From Microcoleus sp. FACHB-1515 (GTDB lineage Bacteria > Cyanobacteriota > Cyanobacteriia > Elainellales > Elainellaceae): DNA of 55,284 nt. The translations under genes and the position numbers were made by a program. This document shows, in pieces, positions 34,985 to 46,100 of this stretch; the stretch's first letter is position 1; the number at the start of each line of letters is the position of its first letter. The notes under the pieces were generated by a model, which was given only the letters and a program-made list of their open reading frames with translations, did not search any database and was not told where the DNA came from. The stretch is from positions 1-55,284 of the forward strand of contig NZ_JACJPO010000017.1 in the NCBI RefSeq assembly GCF_014696105.1, written 5' to 3'.

Positions 34985-36757
34985 TTAACCGCTCCGCTGT
35001 TCGACAAGCTGCTGATAGGCAGTCGTGAAATCGGCAGTTGTGATGCGGAGGGCAGTCGGGTCGCTGCCGCCTTCACGTCGATAGAGGCGGATCGCTTCGA
35101 TCGCCGCCTGATTGCTCAACAGCGCCAAGTCTGCACCGTTCCAGCCTTCCGTCTGGTCTGCCCAAGCTGCGAGGTCAACATCGGACAGGGGGCGATCGTG
35201 GTTGTGAACTTGCAGGATTGAGAGGCGGCTCGATCGATCGGGCAAATCGATTTTCAGTTGGATGTCCAGCCGACCCGATCGCAGCAGAGCCGGATCGAGC
35301 GCGTCGGGGCGATTGGTTGCGCCAATCAGCAAAACGTTGGGGCACTCTTGCAGGCCGTCAAGTTCCGTCAGGAGTTGGCCGACGACGCGATCGCCCACGC
35401 CCGAATCGCTCTGGTAGCTGCCACGAGCGGGAGCGAGCGAATCAATTTCGTCCATGAAAATCACGCAGGGCGCGGCCTGTCTTGCTTTCGTGAACAGTTC
35501 GCGCACGGCTTGTTCGGATGCACCGACCCATTTGCTGAGCAGTTCTGGCCCGTTGACGGCGATGAAGTTGGCGCGAGCTTGGGCGGCGACGGCTTTGGCG
35601 AGCAGGGTTTTTCCGGTTCCCGGTGGCCCCCAGAGCAGAATGCCGCGTGGCGCTTTGGCTTTGGTGTGCTGATAGAGTTCTGGGTAGAGCAGGGCGCCTT
35701 CGACGGATTCCTGCAAGGTTTGCTTGATCGATTCGAGGCCGCCGATCGATTCCCAAGTGACATTTGGCGATTCAATTTCGACCGATCGCAACACCGAAGG
35801 GCGAATGATCTTGAGCGCTTCTAAGAAATCGGCTTGTGTGACGGTTGCCGTTTGGGGAATCGGGGCATCCAGCGTTGGCATCAGTCGCCGCAGGGCGGTG
35901 TAGGCGGCTTTTTGGCAGAGCGCTTTGAGATCTGCGCCGACCATGCCGACCGATCGATCTGCGATCGCGTCCAAATCCACTGTGCGATCGAGCGGCATCG
36001 CCTGCGTCAGGATGCGGAGGATGTCGAGTCGTCCAGGTCGATCGGGGACGCGGAACTGAATTTCGCGATCGAATCTGCCGGGACGCCGCAGGGCGGGATC
36101 AAGGTGGTCGGGGCTATTCGTGGCCGCGAGGACGACTACGCCTTTGGTGCGGGCGAAACCGTCCATCAAGCTCAGCAGTTGGGCGACGACGCGCTTTTCA
36201 ACTTCGCCATCGACTTTGGCGCGATCGGGGGCGAGACTGTCAATCTCATCGATGAACACGATGCAGGGTGCGGAGCGAGCGGCTTTTTGGAAGAGTTGCC
36301 GCAGGCGGGATTCGGCTTCCCCATAGAATTTACCGATAATTTCGGGACCGACGATCGCAATGTAGTTCACGTCTAATGCTTGCGCCAGGGCGCGTGCGGT
36401 CAGAGTTTTTCCGGTTCCCGGTGGCCCCACAAGAAGAACGCCGGATGTCGGTTCCAAGCCCAGCATTTTCAGGAGATCAGGACGCTTCAGCGGCAGTTCG
36501 ACCAGTTCGCGCAGTTCGCGCAGCACTTCGGACAGTCCGCCGATTTCATCGAGGCTGACGGCGGGCGATCGATCGGGCTGGCTTTCGACGGGCTGCGGTG
36601 GTGGAACCGGAGCGGGGCGAGTCGGCGGGGCAAGGCGGCGAACTTCAGTTCTAAACTGATTTGGCTCCGATCGACCTTCGATTTCTCGCACAAAGGCTAA
36701 AAATTCATCGGAAGCTTGATCAAAAAATTCTTCAAAATCTCTGAGAAAATTGTCCAT
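34985..36757 (-). CDS. Two-domain AAA ATPase, CDC48/VAT-like without the N-domain
   Basis: A 590-residue type II AAA unfoldase-like protein. The first ATPase has Walker A GPPGTGKT at 111-118 and Walker [12 protein letters not shown] near 165-175. The second has Walker A GPPGTGKT at 377-384 and Walker [12 protein letters not shown]. Arginine-finger patterns ALRRPGRFD and ALLRSGRLD are present. Archaeal and eukaryotic CDC48 proteins carry a roughly 180-residue N-domain; here it is replaced by a 65-residue acidic, Pro-rich start. Both ATPase sites look intact, so hexameric unfolding activity is likely, with adaptor use altered. The same-strand Ski2-like helicase lies 106 bases upstream, so co-transcription is possible. 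Confidence 0.9.
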   Translation of the reverse strand: MDNFLRDFEEFFDQASDEFLAFVREIEGRSEPNQFRTEVRRLAPPTRPAPVPPPQPVESQPDRSPAVSLDEIGGLSEVLRELRELVELPLKRPDLLKMLGLEPTSGVLLVGPPGTGKTLTARALAQALDVNYIAIVGPEIIGKFYGEAESRLRQLFQKAARSAPCIVFIDEIDSLAPDRAKVDGEVEKRVVAQLLSLMDGFARTKGVVVLAATNSPDHLDPALRRPGRFDREIQFRVPDRPGRLDILRILTQAMPLDRTVDLDAIADRSVGMVGADLKALCQKAAYTALRRLMPTLDAPIPQTATVTQADFLEALKIIRPSVLRSVEIESPNVTWESIGGLESIKQTLQESVEGALLYPELYQHTKAKAPRGILLWGPPGTGKTLLAKAVAAQARANFIAVNGPELLSKWVGASEQAVRELFTKARQAAPCVIFMDEIDSLAPARGSYQSDSGVGDRVVGQLLTELDGLQECPNVLLIGATNRPDALDPALLRSGRLDIQLKIDLPDRSSRLSILQVHNHDRPLSDVDLAAWADQTEGWNGADLALLSNQAAIEAIRLYRREGGSDPTALRITTADFTTAYQQLVEQRSG

Positions 36758-36863
36758 GTTGCGTTCGCCCCAACCCTACATCCTCAATTTACGAGGTTGC
36801 TTCAGGGGCAGAGGGGTGGAAGCCGAAGTGGGCGATCGCACTTCCCGAACCACGTTGCAAAAA

Positions 36864-39515
36864 TTAATCGACGGTTTCGTTGATCGGGAAGCGATCGATA
36901 AGCTGCATTGCTCGTTTGGCGTTGCGCCGAAGGTCTTCGTTGAGGTGTGGGACGTGCGGCACTTGCGAGAGGAAATCAAGCGTTCGCCGTAAAATTCGCA
37001 CGATGTCGCCTTCGTCCAGGCTGGTGTTGGCACAAAGTTCCGGCCACTCAACACCAAGCGCCCACTGCTCGACAAGGGCAATCCAGTCTACTTCCAGCCA
37101 AACGGGAAGAGCGACCTGATAGCGGCGTTGCAGTTGGAAAAGCTGGCGACGAATGCCGCGCAGCCCAGAGAGCGCGTCTTCAACGGCAGGAGAGCGATCG
37201 TATCTCGTCCAGCTATCGGGGCGCGAGACTTCGGTGACGAGGGCAGCGATCGCGGATACCAGTTCATGCGGGTCGAGGTGATCGAGTTCACCGGATGCCA
37301 AGCAGAGGCCAAGCCACAGTTCGTTATCGCCTCGGACGGCGGCTGCAACTTCGCCGAGCGGAGTGGGTTCCACGTCGTTGAGACAGCCGAAGTGCTGCAA
37401 AATTCGCATTAAATTCAGGAATTCTTGCCAGTATTGGTGCGATCGCTGCTCTAGTTTGTACTGGCGATCGTGCAGTTCCACCTGAAGCTGTTGCACTCTG
37501 GCGCGACGCTTGAGCAGATTGTTGGGGTTGCCCCAAGACTGAGCGGGATGGCTGGCAAGTTCGGACTCAAGCTGATCGACCAAGGCTTGCTGCTCTCGCA
37601 CTTCTGGAGCGCTGTTGAAGGCGACTAGCGGAATTTGCGCGGCGATTTCGGCGGTGCGATCGTCACCGCTGCGAAGTTGTCCGGGTTTGACAATCAGATC
37701 GATCGGTGGTGCGAGATCATCGACCGCAGCGAGGCGCGGCACTTCGGAATGAAGACCGACCACATCGCTGACGCTGACGACGCGCCAACGGTTGTCTTGA
37801 CTGAGGCAGGTGAGGTAGGGAAACTGACCTGCGCCCGGAGCTTTTGCGACGAGGACGGCGAGCAGCGGCGTTGCAGTCGGAACATATTTGCCCTTCAAAC
37901 TCAGGACAGTTCCCGCTACAGCAAATTGCAGTGAGGATGCCAAATCGTGTGCGGCCAGTTCGAGGGCTTGCTCTTGCAGAATTTTCAGCAAGCGGCGAGC
38001 TTCTTTGGTGCGGCCTTGCAGTTTCTCGAAGCTGGCGAGCAGTTCGGGATCGATCGTGTTGATCTGCGCTTGGTGATGGCGAATTTCCATTTTCAGGCGA
38101 TCGATTTCTTCGCGCTGCGGTCGCCATTTCAGGCTGGAAAGGTATTGCCCAAAGCTGCGTTCGACAAGCTCTTGCGCTTCTTCGATCGAATGGGTTTGCA
38201 GCAAATTCAGCACCATGCCGTAGCTGGGCGTAAACTGGCTCACCAGCGGATCGGGCTTGGAGGTGGCGAGATATCCGGCTTCGCGCGATCCTTCAAAGCG
38301 CGATTGCAGCGTGACGACATGCCCCAAGTCGTCCATGCCGCGCCGTCCGGCTCGTCCGGCCATTTGCAGAAATTCCGAAGGAGTGAGCAGGCGATGGCCG
38401 CGATCGGTGCGTTTGGACAAACTCGAAATTACGGTCGTCCGGGCAGGCATGTTGATTCCCGCTGCCAGCGTTTCGGTTGCGAACACGACTTTGATCAAGC
38501 CCTGCTGAAACAATTCTTCGATCAGCACTTTCCAGGCGGGCAAAACTCCGGCGTGGTGGGCGGCGATGCCACGATAGAGCGAGGCGACGTGGCCGCTGCG
38601 TCCGGCTTCGGGATTGCGATCGAGAAAGTCGTCAATTTGTTTTTTCAGTTGGGCGGCTTCGCGATCGTTCACCAGCGAGAACTTATCGAGTTCCTGGACG
38701 GCGTTGTCGCATCCTTTGCGGCTGAAGATGAAATAGATCGCGGGCAGCATGTTCCGCTGCTGAAGCTGGCTGATGATGAACGGCAAGGTGGCGGTTTCCT
38801 GCTTGGGTGCGCCGCCTTTCATGCCTTTTTTCTGCTTCAGACTGGGATGGATGCCTTTGCCGTTCGGGTTGAGCAGGGGCAGCAAGCCTTTTCCCGTGCC
38901 GAAGTGAAACTGGAGCGGAACCGATCGATGCTCCGAATAAATCAACTCAGTCGCGCCGTGAACTTCATTCAGCCAGTCAGTCAGTTGATCGCTGTTGGCG
39001 ACGGTGGCGGAAAGGGCGACAAGCTGCACATCCGGCGGACAGTAGATGATCGACTCTTCCCAAACCGTGCCGCGCTGTCGATCGTTCATGTAGTGGCACT
39101 CGTCCAGCACAACAGCTTCGACGCCAATCAGCGACGTGCCGACTTCACCGATCGGTGTGCCGTAAAGCATGTTGCGGAAAATTTCGGTCGTCATCACCAG
39201 AATTGGCGCATCGCGGTTAATCGAGACATCTCCGGTCAGGAGTCCGACCTGTTCGGCTCCGAAGCGATCGCGAAAGTCGCGCAATTTCTGGTTGGACAAC
39301 GCTTTGAGCGGCGTGGTGTAGAAGACGCGCCGACCGCGCCGCAATGCCTGATAGATCGCATATTCGCCGATCAAGGTTTTGCCCGATCCGGTCGGGGCAC
39401 AAACGACAACGGATTTTCCGGCATCGAGGGCGGCGATCGCCTGCCGCTGAAACTCATCGAGCGCAAACGGAAACAGCGTATTGAAGTCGAGTTCGATCGG
39501 AGGGGAAAAAGTCAC
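36864..39515 (-). CDS. Ski2/Mtr4-like DExH RNA helicase with DSHCT domain
   Basis: An 883-residue superfamily 2 helicase. Motif I is APTGSGKTLIGEYA (about 39-52), motif II is the DECH box in VVLDECHYMND, motif III is LSATVANSD, and motif VI is QMAGRAGRRGMDD (about 390-402). The C-terminal region (about 700-870) has the helical DSHCT-type domain of Ski2 and Mtr4. It should unwind structured RNA in an ATP-driven way and assist RNA decay or processing. It is the first gene of a minus-strand pair with the AAA ATPase. A long plus-strand antisense open frame exists but has no protein features. Confidence 0.92.
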   Translation of the reverse strand: MTFSPPIELDFNTLFPFALDEFQRQAIAALDAGKSVVVCAPTGSGKTLIGEYAIYQALRRGRRVFYTTPLKALSNQKLRDFRDRFGAEQVGLLTGDVSINRDAPILVMTTEIFRNMLYGTPIGEVGTSLIGVEAVVLDECHYMNDRQRGTVWEESIIYCPPDVQLVALSATVANSDQLTDWLNEVHGATELIYSEHRSVPLQFHFGTGKGLLPLLNPNGKGIHPSLKQKKGMKGGAPKQETATLPFIISQLQQRNMLPAIYFIFSRKGCDNAVQELDKFSLVNDREAAQLKKQIDDFLDRNPEAGRSGHVASLYRGIAAHHAGVLPAWKVLIEELFQQGLIKVVFATETLAAGINMPARTTVISSLSKRTDRGHRLLTPSEFLQMAGRAGRRGMDDLGHVVTLQSRFEGSREAGYLATSKPDPLVSQFTPSYGMVLNLLQTHSIEEAQELVERSFGQYLSSLKWRPQREEIDRLKMEIRHHQAQINTIDPELLASFEKLQGRTKEARRLLKILQEQALELAAHDLASSLQFAVAGTVLSLKGKYVPTATPLLAVLVAKAPGAGQFPYLTCLSQDNRWRVVSVSDVVGLHSEVPRLAAVDDLAPPIDLIVKPGQLRSGDDRTAEIAAQIPLVAFNSAPEVREQQALVDQLESELASHPAQSWGNPNNLLKRRARVQQLQVELHDRQYKLEQRSHQYWQEFLNLMRILQHFGCLNDVEPTPLGEVAAAVRGDNELWLGLCLASGELDHLDPHELVSAIAALVTEVSRPDSWTRYDRSPAVEDALSGLRGIRRQLFQLQRRYQVALPVWLEVDWIALVEQWALGVEWPELCANTSLDEGDIVRILRRTLDFLSQVPHVPHLNEDLRRNAKRAMQLIDRFPINETVD

Positions 39516-39763
39516 AGTCTAATCGCTGCACAAAACGGAGAAAAAATTATATTTTACGATGCTGCTTATGATTGTGCCATTTTCCCGGTTGTTTACGCGC
39601 TGTAGGCGGGGGGCGATCGCGTTCGGGAAAACTGCTGACAAGCGTTATTGACTCGAAAGCGGCTTTAATGATGATTTGCTCCTAGAAGATAAATCTGCAT
39701 AAAATTACGAAGCTCAGTTGATTTTGATCGACTGACGATCGCCCTAATCTACCGGAGTTTTTG

Positions 39764-40546
39764 ATGTCAACTACGCTCTTTTCAACGCTGACGACGATTC
39801 ACGGTGAGCCTGCGGTTCCGCTCGATCAAATGCCGTCAAGCTGGCAGCGAATCGCAACGGCAAACTGGCTGACCGAGCCGCAAGTTTACACGGCAATGGC
39901 GCAGGTATTTCTGGCAAAAAATCGCGGCGGATGTACGCTATTTTTGGAGCGATCGGACAGCGAACATTTGCAGGAAGCATATCGAGAAGGCAACGGCAAA
40001 CTGGCTTGGGAAGCAGTGAGTCATTTTGGCGAAATGTTTTTGCCCGAAAATTACCCGGATTTTCAGGTAATCCGCGATCGCGCTCAACAGCTTGACCAAA
40101 CGGACGATCGCCTCGCCCTGGTTGCGATTGTCAGCGAGCTTTTTGATCGGTTGGGTTACGATGTGCCTGCGACATTCTACTGGACATTTTTGCATCCGCT
40201 GGAGCGAGCAAATTTGTTTGAAGTGCGATCGTTTCGGTTTAGCGAGCAGGATTTGGCGATCGCTCGTCAGTTTGATGCGATTTTGCACGGCGGCTATGTG
40301 TCAATGCTGCGGCGTTTGATTGACAGTATTTCGAGCCGACATGGATTTTTTATTGAGCATGGCTGCGGCTGCGAAAATCATTTGGCGAAGCTCAAGCCTT
40401 GCGATTCTGCGTTTGAGTATGAAATTCCGATCGAGTCGCGCCGTAAGACGCTGCGGGCGTTTTTGTGGAGCGTGATGGAAGAATTTTTGCTGTTTGAATT
40501 GCGATCGGCCACTCGGTTAGTTTATGCTGAACGGTTTGATTTTTGA
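39764..40546 (+). CDS. Unknown 260-residue cytoplasmic protein
   Basis: The ATG at 39764 is six bases after GGAG, so this start is preferred over the TTG just before it. The protein has no signal or membrane segment. It is helix-rich and has a cysteine/histidine cluster, FIEHGCGCENHLAKLKPC (about 205-222), that could bind a metal. I do not recognise the family. It stands alone on the plus strand between minus-strand genes. Confidence 0.65.
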   Translation: MSTTLFSTLTTIHGEPAVPLDQMPSSWQRIATANWLTEPQVYTAMAQVFLAKNRGGCTLFLERSDSEHLQEAYREGNGKLAWEAVSHFGEMFLPENYPDFQVIRDRAQQLDQTDDRLALVAIVSELFDRLGYDVPATFYWTFLHPLERANLFEVRSFRFSEQDLAIARQFDAILHGGYVSMLRRLIDSISSRHGFFIEHGCGCENHLAKLKPCDSAFEYEIPIESRRKTLRAFLWSVMEEFLLFELRSATRLVYAERFDF

Positions 40547-40626
40547 TTAAGAACTCCACTTCCATCTTCCACAGACGATCGTTATCTCGATCGCCTGTGG
40601 AAAGAATTAGCATTGATAGGAGCAGT

Positions 40627-41055
40627 CTAGAGTAAGCAGAACGTTGCTGTCGGAAATCGGGCGATGTCTCCTGTGTTTCGGTAGACAATCCAAGGGCAGC
40701 TATTTCGATGCAGCAGTGAGCCTTTTTCCGTGACGCAGATGGCGACGGATGCATCTTCGCTAGGACCGCGAAACAGTGTGGCAAGCTGGCGATCGCTTCC
40801 ACCCAAATCAAACTGATTGCAGGAAATTAGTTCCTCAACAAAAATAAATTTCTTCTGATGGCGATCGCAGTAATTCTGAATGGCAATCAGTTGGTTTCTG
40901 ATTTCGCAAAGACAAGCCTCAGCGGGCAAGGTTTGAGCTGTCCAGAGGGCGATTTGAATTTTGCGTCGCAGCGTTTGCTTGAACTGCGATCGCGCATTTT
41001 GCAAATCGCTAATTTCAGTTTGTACGGCAGTCGTTATCTTCACTGGCATCACCAT
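40627..41055 (-). CDS. Unknown small protein, 142 residues
   Basis: A minus-strand frame giving 142 residues (MVMPVKITTA...), or 140 from the third codon. A helical first half is followed by LISCNQFDLGG and a C-terminal HRNSCPWIVYRNTGDIARFP. No signal, membrane segment or family is recognised, and no clear ribosome site. The convergent plus-strand frame here is probably a shadow. Support is the length and a plausible protein composition only. Confidence 0.42.
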   Translation of the reverse strand: MVMPVKITTAVQTEISDLQNARSQFKQTLRRKIQIALWTAQTLPAEACLCEIRNQLIAIQNYCDRHQKKFIFVEELISCNQFDLGGSDRQLATLFRGPSEDASVAICVTEKGSLLHRNSCPWIVYRNTGDIARFPTATFCLL

Positions 41056-41131
41056 TTGAAAGAGCTAAAAGTGGTGATGTCCCTGATTGAAGTTGCGATC
41101 GAATTGTGCGATCGGCGCGAAGCAGTTGTGC

Positions 41132-41572
41132 TTAATAAGTTGGTTTGGCGTCAATCGCTGTGACGGGAAAGCGAAGTTCAAATGGTTCGCTGCTTTGGGT
41201 TTGACCAGAGAGAACAACGGTATAAGAACCGGAAGTTGGAAAGGTTAGTTCTGTGGCGATCGCTGCTTTGCCTTCACGTGTGCTGCTGCTCAGCGGCAGA
41301 TTGTGGAGGATGACGCGATCGCGAAAGTCGCGCACGCTGATTTGACAGTTGCAGTTTGCAAGTGAAACAGGTTGGTCGTTCTTTTCAGTTAATAAAAATT
41401 GCGTTGCACTGGGTCTTCCGGCAGCCGGAGAATTGTGCGAGGAAAAGTGAATGGTTGCGTCTACTCGATCGCGATTGGCAAACTGCTGGTAGGCAATTGC
41501 AGGCACAATAAACGGGGCAATTGCCAATGTGCTGAGGCTCAGAAATAGCGTGGGAATGATTCGATCGTGCAT
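41132..41572 (-). CDS. Small exported protein, unknown (possible YtkA-like beta domain)
   Basis: A 146-residue protein with a signal peptide (hydrophobic to about residue 25, ending in VPAIAYQ). The mature part includes SLANCNCQISVRDFRDR (about 70-86) with a Cys-x-Cys pair and FPTSGSYTVVLSGQTQ, the beta-sandwich pattern of FixH/YtkA-like domains; this is a resemblance only. CxC could bind copper or form a disulfide. It ends 79 bases upstream of the HlyD gene's stop side on the same strand, so it is after the secretion operon's promoter-distal end in orientation but not clearly co-transcribed. Confidence 0.55.
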   Translation of the reverse strand: MHDRIIPTLFLSLSTLAIAPFIVPAIAYQQFANRDRVDATIHFSSHNSPAAGRPSATQFLLTEKNDQPVSLANCNCQISVRDFRDRVILHNLPLSSSTREGKAAIATELTFPTSGSYTVVLSGQTQSSEPFELRFPVTAIDAKPTY

Positions 41573-41650
41573 TGCAATTTCTGTTGGGATATAGATGTAC
41601 GGATGCGCTGATGGTCGGGGGGGTCAACAAAAGATTAGCAAGCGATCGAA

Positions 41651-43123
41651 TTAGCGCACGGCTCGCATCCGATCGATCGCTTTGGTAAGTTCTTCGGTAA
41701 CGTAGCTGATTGGAGCGCGTTCGCGCACTCGAATGTTTGCCACCAAAGTCATACCGGGGACGAGAACAAACTGTTCGGATTGCTGCTGCAAAAACTGCTG
41801 ATCGAGGCGAACTTCAACTGGGAAAACGGTTTGACCAGGCGTTTGCGTTTCGGTGGCGACCGCTTCGCTTCCCACTTTCGTAACCACGCCATCGATCGAT
41901 CCAAATTCGGTGAACGGAAAGGCATCGACGCGCACATCAACAGGCATTCCAACCCGAATGTTGGCAATGTCAGCGTTGGCAACTTGAACGCGGGCAATCA
42001 GCGATTCGTTGGGAACCACTTGCAGCAGTTCTTGTCCGGGCTGGGCAACGACCCCCGGAAGTTTGGCCTGCAAGTCGAAGACGACACCATCGGCAGGAGC
42101 GCGGAGGTCTTGCTGGTCAAGGTCAGCTTTGACCTGCTCTAGCTGCGAATTCACCTGGATGAGTTGGCGCTGGCTGGATTGAATGGTGTTGTCAAATTCG
42201 GCGTCGAGTTCGCTAAGCTGCCGCTGCAAGTCTTGGTAGACGGCGGCGACGACCTGACGACCTTCGACTTGCGCTTGAAGCTGACTAAGCTGTAGGTTGC
42301 GCCGCTGAAGACGGTCTTGATTCAGTTGGCTTTGCAGCGTGTTGACATCAACGGTGCGCCGCAGGAAATCCGTGCGGGAAATTGCGCCCTGGCTCAAAAG
42401 CGGCTGAAGCTGCGTTAGCAGTTCGCGCTCGACTTGTGATTGATATTCGCGCTCGTTAATTTGCGTGTCGATTCCGGCAATCTGCGTGTTCAAGCTTGAT
42501 CCGGCAAGCTGGTTGAGGGCAAGGCGATCGCGAATTTGCCGCTGAAACAGTTCATAGCGCTGTCGCTGTTGGGCACTCAGTCCGCTGGGGTTGCCGTTGA
42601 GCTGGGCAACGAGCAGCATTCGGTCTTGAGCGCGGTGAATCAGTTCGGGCGATACTTTGACCTGATTGGCAACGGAATCGATCGAGCCACCGCGTCTGGC
42701 TGTTCGCAGGACAGCAATTTCGGCAACAAGCTGTTCTTGCTGCGGCAGCAGGGCTTTGAGCTGATTCAACTGCGCGGTTTTGTCAAGCTGCATCAGCAGT
42801 TGTCCTTGATCGACCTGTTCGCCTTCGCGCACGAGGACAGCCGTGACAACGCCGCCGACTCGCGACTGGATCGCCTGTGACTGCGAAATTGGCTCTAGCC
42901 GCCCTTTGGCATCGACGACGACATCGACTCGCGCCACGATCGACCAAACTGCACCTGCGGTTAGACCCAGCAAGATGACTTGTGTTAAGCGCAGTGTCCA
43001 AGGTGCAGGCTGGGGCAGGTTCAGCGCGCTGTCATCCAAGTCTGCTTCGACGCGATCGATCGTTTGCTGATAGCGCGATCGCATCCAACCGACCGGACTG
43101 GTGAACCATTGGTGTAAGGACAT
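41651..43123 (-). CDS. HlyD-family membrane fusion protein of a type I secretion system
   Basis: A 490-residue periplasmic adaptor linking the ABC exporter to an outer-membrane TolC-like channel. One TM segment (about 43-65, ending VWSIVARVDV) is followed by the barrel/lipoyl half GVVTAVLVREGEQVDQGQLL, a long coiled coil (about 140-310), and the second lipoyl half LRAPADGVVFDLQAKLPG. The C-terminal beta region ends at about 480. GAGGT lies six bases before the ATG. It is 35 bases after the ABC exporter stop, in one operon. Confidence 0.92.
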   Translation of the reverse strand: MSLHQWFTSPVGWMRSRYQQTIDRVEADLDDSALNLPQPAPWTLRLTQVILLGLTAGAVWSIVARVDVVVDAKGRLEPISQSQAIQSRVGGVVTAVLVREGEQVDQGQLLMQLDKTAQLNQLKALLPQQEQLVAEIAVLRTARRGGSIDSVANQVKVSPELIHRAQDRMLLVAQLNGNPSGLSAQQRQRYELFQRQIRDRLALNQLAGSSLNTQIAGIDTQINEREYQSQVERELLTQLQPLLSQGAISRTDFLRRTVDVNTLQSQLNQDRLQRRNLQLSQLQAQVEGRQVVAAVYQDLQRQLSELDAEFDNTIQSSQRQLIQVNSQLEQVKADLDQQDLRAPADGVVFDLQAKLPGVVAQPGQELLQVVPNESLIARVQVANADIANIRVGMPVDVRVDAFPFTEFGSIDGVVTKVGSEAVATETQTPGQTVFPVEVRLDQQFLQQQSEQFVLVPGMTLVANIRVRERAPISYVTEELTKAIDRMRAVR

Positions 43124-43158
43124 GAGTTACCTCAGAATGTTCAAGAGGACGTGACAAG

Positions 43159-46100
43159 TCAAACGCGAGACTGCTGAGCATACAGGCAGTAGTAGCGCTG
43201 ACGGCGTGCCATCAGTTCTTCATGAGTGCCTTGTTCAGCGAGAACGCCAGATTCCATGTAGAGAATGCGATCGGCACTCGTGACGGAACTGAGGCGATGG
43301 GTGATGAAAAAGCAGGTGCGATCGCTCAATCGTTTGATCAAGTTGTCGCAGACGCGCCGTTCGGTTTCGTAGTCGAGGGCGGATGTGGCTTCATCGAAAA
43401 TTAAAAGGCGGGGATTGCGGGCAATGACGCGGGCGATCGCGATTCGCTGCCGTTGTCCGCCAGAAAGGGCTGCACCCCGTTCGCCCACCTGAGTGCTGTA
43501 GCCTTCCGGCAATTGCATGATGAAGTTGTGGGCGTCGGCAACTTCGGCAGCGGCGATTACGGTTTCATCAGGCAAATCTTGGAACAAAGCAATGTTGTCG
43601 CGGATCGTGCCTTCAAACAGAACGGCATCTTGGGGGACGATGCCGACTTGGGAGCGCAGAGAGTCAAGGTTGACTTTGTTCACGTCGTAGCCGTCGATCG
43701 TAATCATGCCGGATTGGGGAACGTACAGGCGCGGCAAGAGTTTGAGCAGCGTGCTTTTGCCGGAACCGCTTTGACCGACGATCGCCACAAATGATCCGGC
43801 GGGAATGTCTAGGTCTACGTTTTGAATCTGCTGCTGTCCTGGCTTGAAGCCAAAGCTGACGCCGTGATACTGCACGTCGCCTTGCAGCGGTGGAAGCTGG
43901 AGGTGAACGTCATCTTCAGGGAGCGCTTCGGCGGGCGTGTTCATGATGTCGGCCAGCAGTTCGATCGACAAGGAGGTTTCCTGGACGCGCTGCCACAGTC
44001 CGGCTAGTCTGAGCAATGGGCCAGTGACGTAGCCGTTGAGGATGCGAAAGGCAATCAGGCCGCCCAAGGTGAGTTCGCCCTGCAAAACTGCGCCTGCACC
44101 GACCCAAAGCACCAGCAGGTTGCTGATGGTGCTGAGGAACTGACTGAACGAGGAGAAAAGCGTGCTGACGGTGGCGGTGGTGAATCCGGTACTGAGGTAG
44201 CGGACGTAGCGATCGCGCCAGGTCGTTTCCACCAGCGATTCCATGTGCTGCGCTTTGACGGTGAAAATGCCGCCGAGAATTTCGATCAGGTAGGACTGCA
44301 CTTTTGAGTTGCGATCGGCTTTGGCGCGAATCAGCTTTTGCTGAATAGCGGCAACCAGCAGCGTGGAGGCGATGACAACCGGAACCGTGAGCAACACGCA
44401 GATCGTCAGGCGGACACTGTAGAGGAACATGACGCCGATGTAGAGGACGGAAAAAATCACGTCCAAGACAACGGTGAGCGAGGTTCCGGTGAGAAACTGA
44501 CGGATGTTTTCCAGTTCCGAGAGGCGGGCGGCCAGTTCACCGACGGGACGCTTCTCAAAAAAGGTCAGCGGCAATCTCAGCAGATGGCGAACAATTTCGC
44601 TGCCCAGCAGCAAATCGACACGATGTGTGGTGCTGGCGAACAGGTACATCCGCACGATCGTCAGAACGCCTTCCAGCGAGGCAAACAGCACCATCAAAAT
44701 TCCAAACGTGGTCATTGCGTCGAGATTGGCGCTGACGATCACGTTGTCGATCACCTGCTGAACCAGCAGCGGATTGGCTAAGCCCAAAAGCTGAACGAAC
44801 ATTGAGGCGATCAGCACTTGCACCAGAACGCTGCGATGTTTGGCGAGAGCGGGAATAAACCACTTGAAGCCAAATCGATCGATCGGCGTTTGGGCCTGCC
44901 TCGACAGCACGATCGCTCGACAAATCGGCAAGCCGCCATCGGAAACCGGAGCAAGACGGGTGGCAAAGTCTTTGGGAGAAAGCCGCAGTAGGCCAGTGCG
45001 GGGGGAACCGATCGTCACGGTCGATCGATTGGCTTCGTGCAGCACGACAAATACGTCGCGATAGTAAATCAGGGCGGGCGTTTCGAGGCGATCGAGTCCA
45101 CCGGGAGACGGCGTAAACCGCACCATGTCGGCTTCCAGGCCGATCGCTTGTCCGATGCGGACGCACAAGTCATATGGATCGAAGTCGTCGAGGGTTTGCA
45201 CAGAGTCGGGACTGCCGAATCGCTCGGTGAGCCAGCGACGCAGGGAATCATGACGGTACGGCACCTGCAAGCGATCGCACACCATCCCGAAGCAGGCCAC
45301 CAGGTCTTCGATCGGGTTGGGGACGGGCGATTTGCGGATGGGGAAGTGTTTGCTGGCAGTGGGAGGAAGCGTTGGGGGTTGAGGGGGGGCGGGTGGAGAT
45401 TGAGGATTGGGGGCTAGGGGTGGCGAGTTGGGGGGAACGACTCCCTGCAAGATGGCGGCAAGGAAGGCTCGATCGATGCCCAGTAGTCGCACAGGGAAGG
45501 GAGACGATCGAATGGGGGAAAGCTGGTCGGGTGCGGCGATCGTGCTGCCAATCGGCAGATCAAGCGGTGCGCCGCCGCTGTAGAGCCAGGTGCGATTTTC
45601 GCTGGGGGTTTGGAGGTGAAACTCGCCGTCAGCAGGACGCCAGTTTTGAACGATCGCACTGTGTTCGCGATCGATTTGCGCGACGATTGCTTTAAGCTGC
45701 TTGTCGGAAAAATGAGTCGGCATTTTTGCCAAAAAGCCTGAGAGCGTGTCGAATAGCTCTAGCGGGCTGGGCTGGGCGAAATGCGAAAGCAGATCGAGGG
45801 CGATCGCTTCAAATTCGTCGGCAGGCAACGCGATCGTCAACACTTCTTCCACATCGGGCGTGGCGGCAGCGCGGATGGTTCCGGTCGCAACGCGCCGCAA
45901 CAAGCTGTCCCAACCGATCAGCGTGCCTTTGCCTGCAACGGCGATCGTCGGCTGCTCTGGCGTGGTGGCAAGAATTCGCACTCGTCCCTGGAGGATGAAA
46001 TGAACGGCGATCGGCAATTCTCCGGGCGCATAGATCACCTGCCCAAATCGAAAGGCGCAGAGTTGCAGCTTTTCGCTGAGGCGCTTTTGCAGCTTCTCGG

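Noticed and set aside
35834-36376. 180-residue plus-strand frame within the AAA ATPase gene
   Set aside because: Shadow of a minus-strand gene with complete Walker motifs.
37947-39605. 552-residue plus-strand open frame across the helicase gene
   Set aside because: The minus strand carries all helicase motifs in order. The antisense product has no recognisable domain and arises from biased codon use.
44338-44781. Plus-strand frame of 147 residues in the secretion ABC gene
   Set aside because: Unusual His/Asp/Glu-rich composition typical of antisense translation; the ABC exporter membrane domain is coded opposite.
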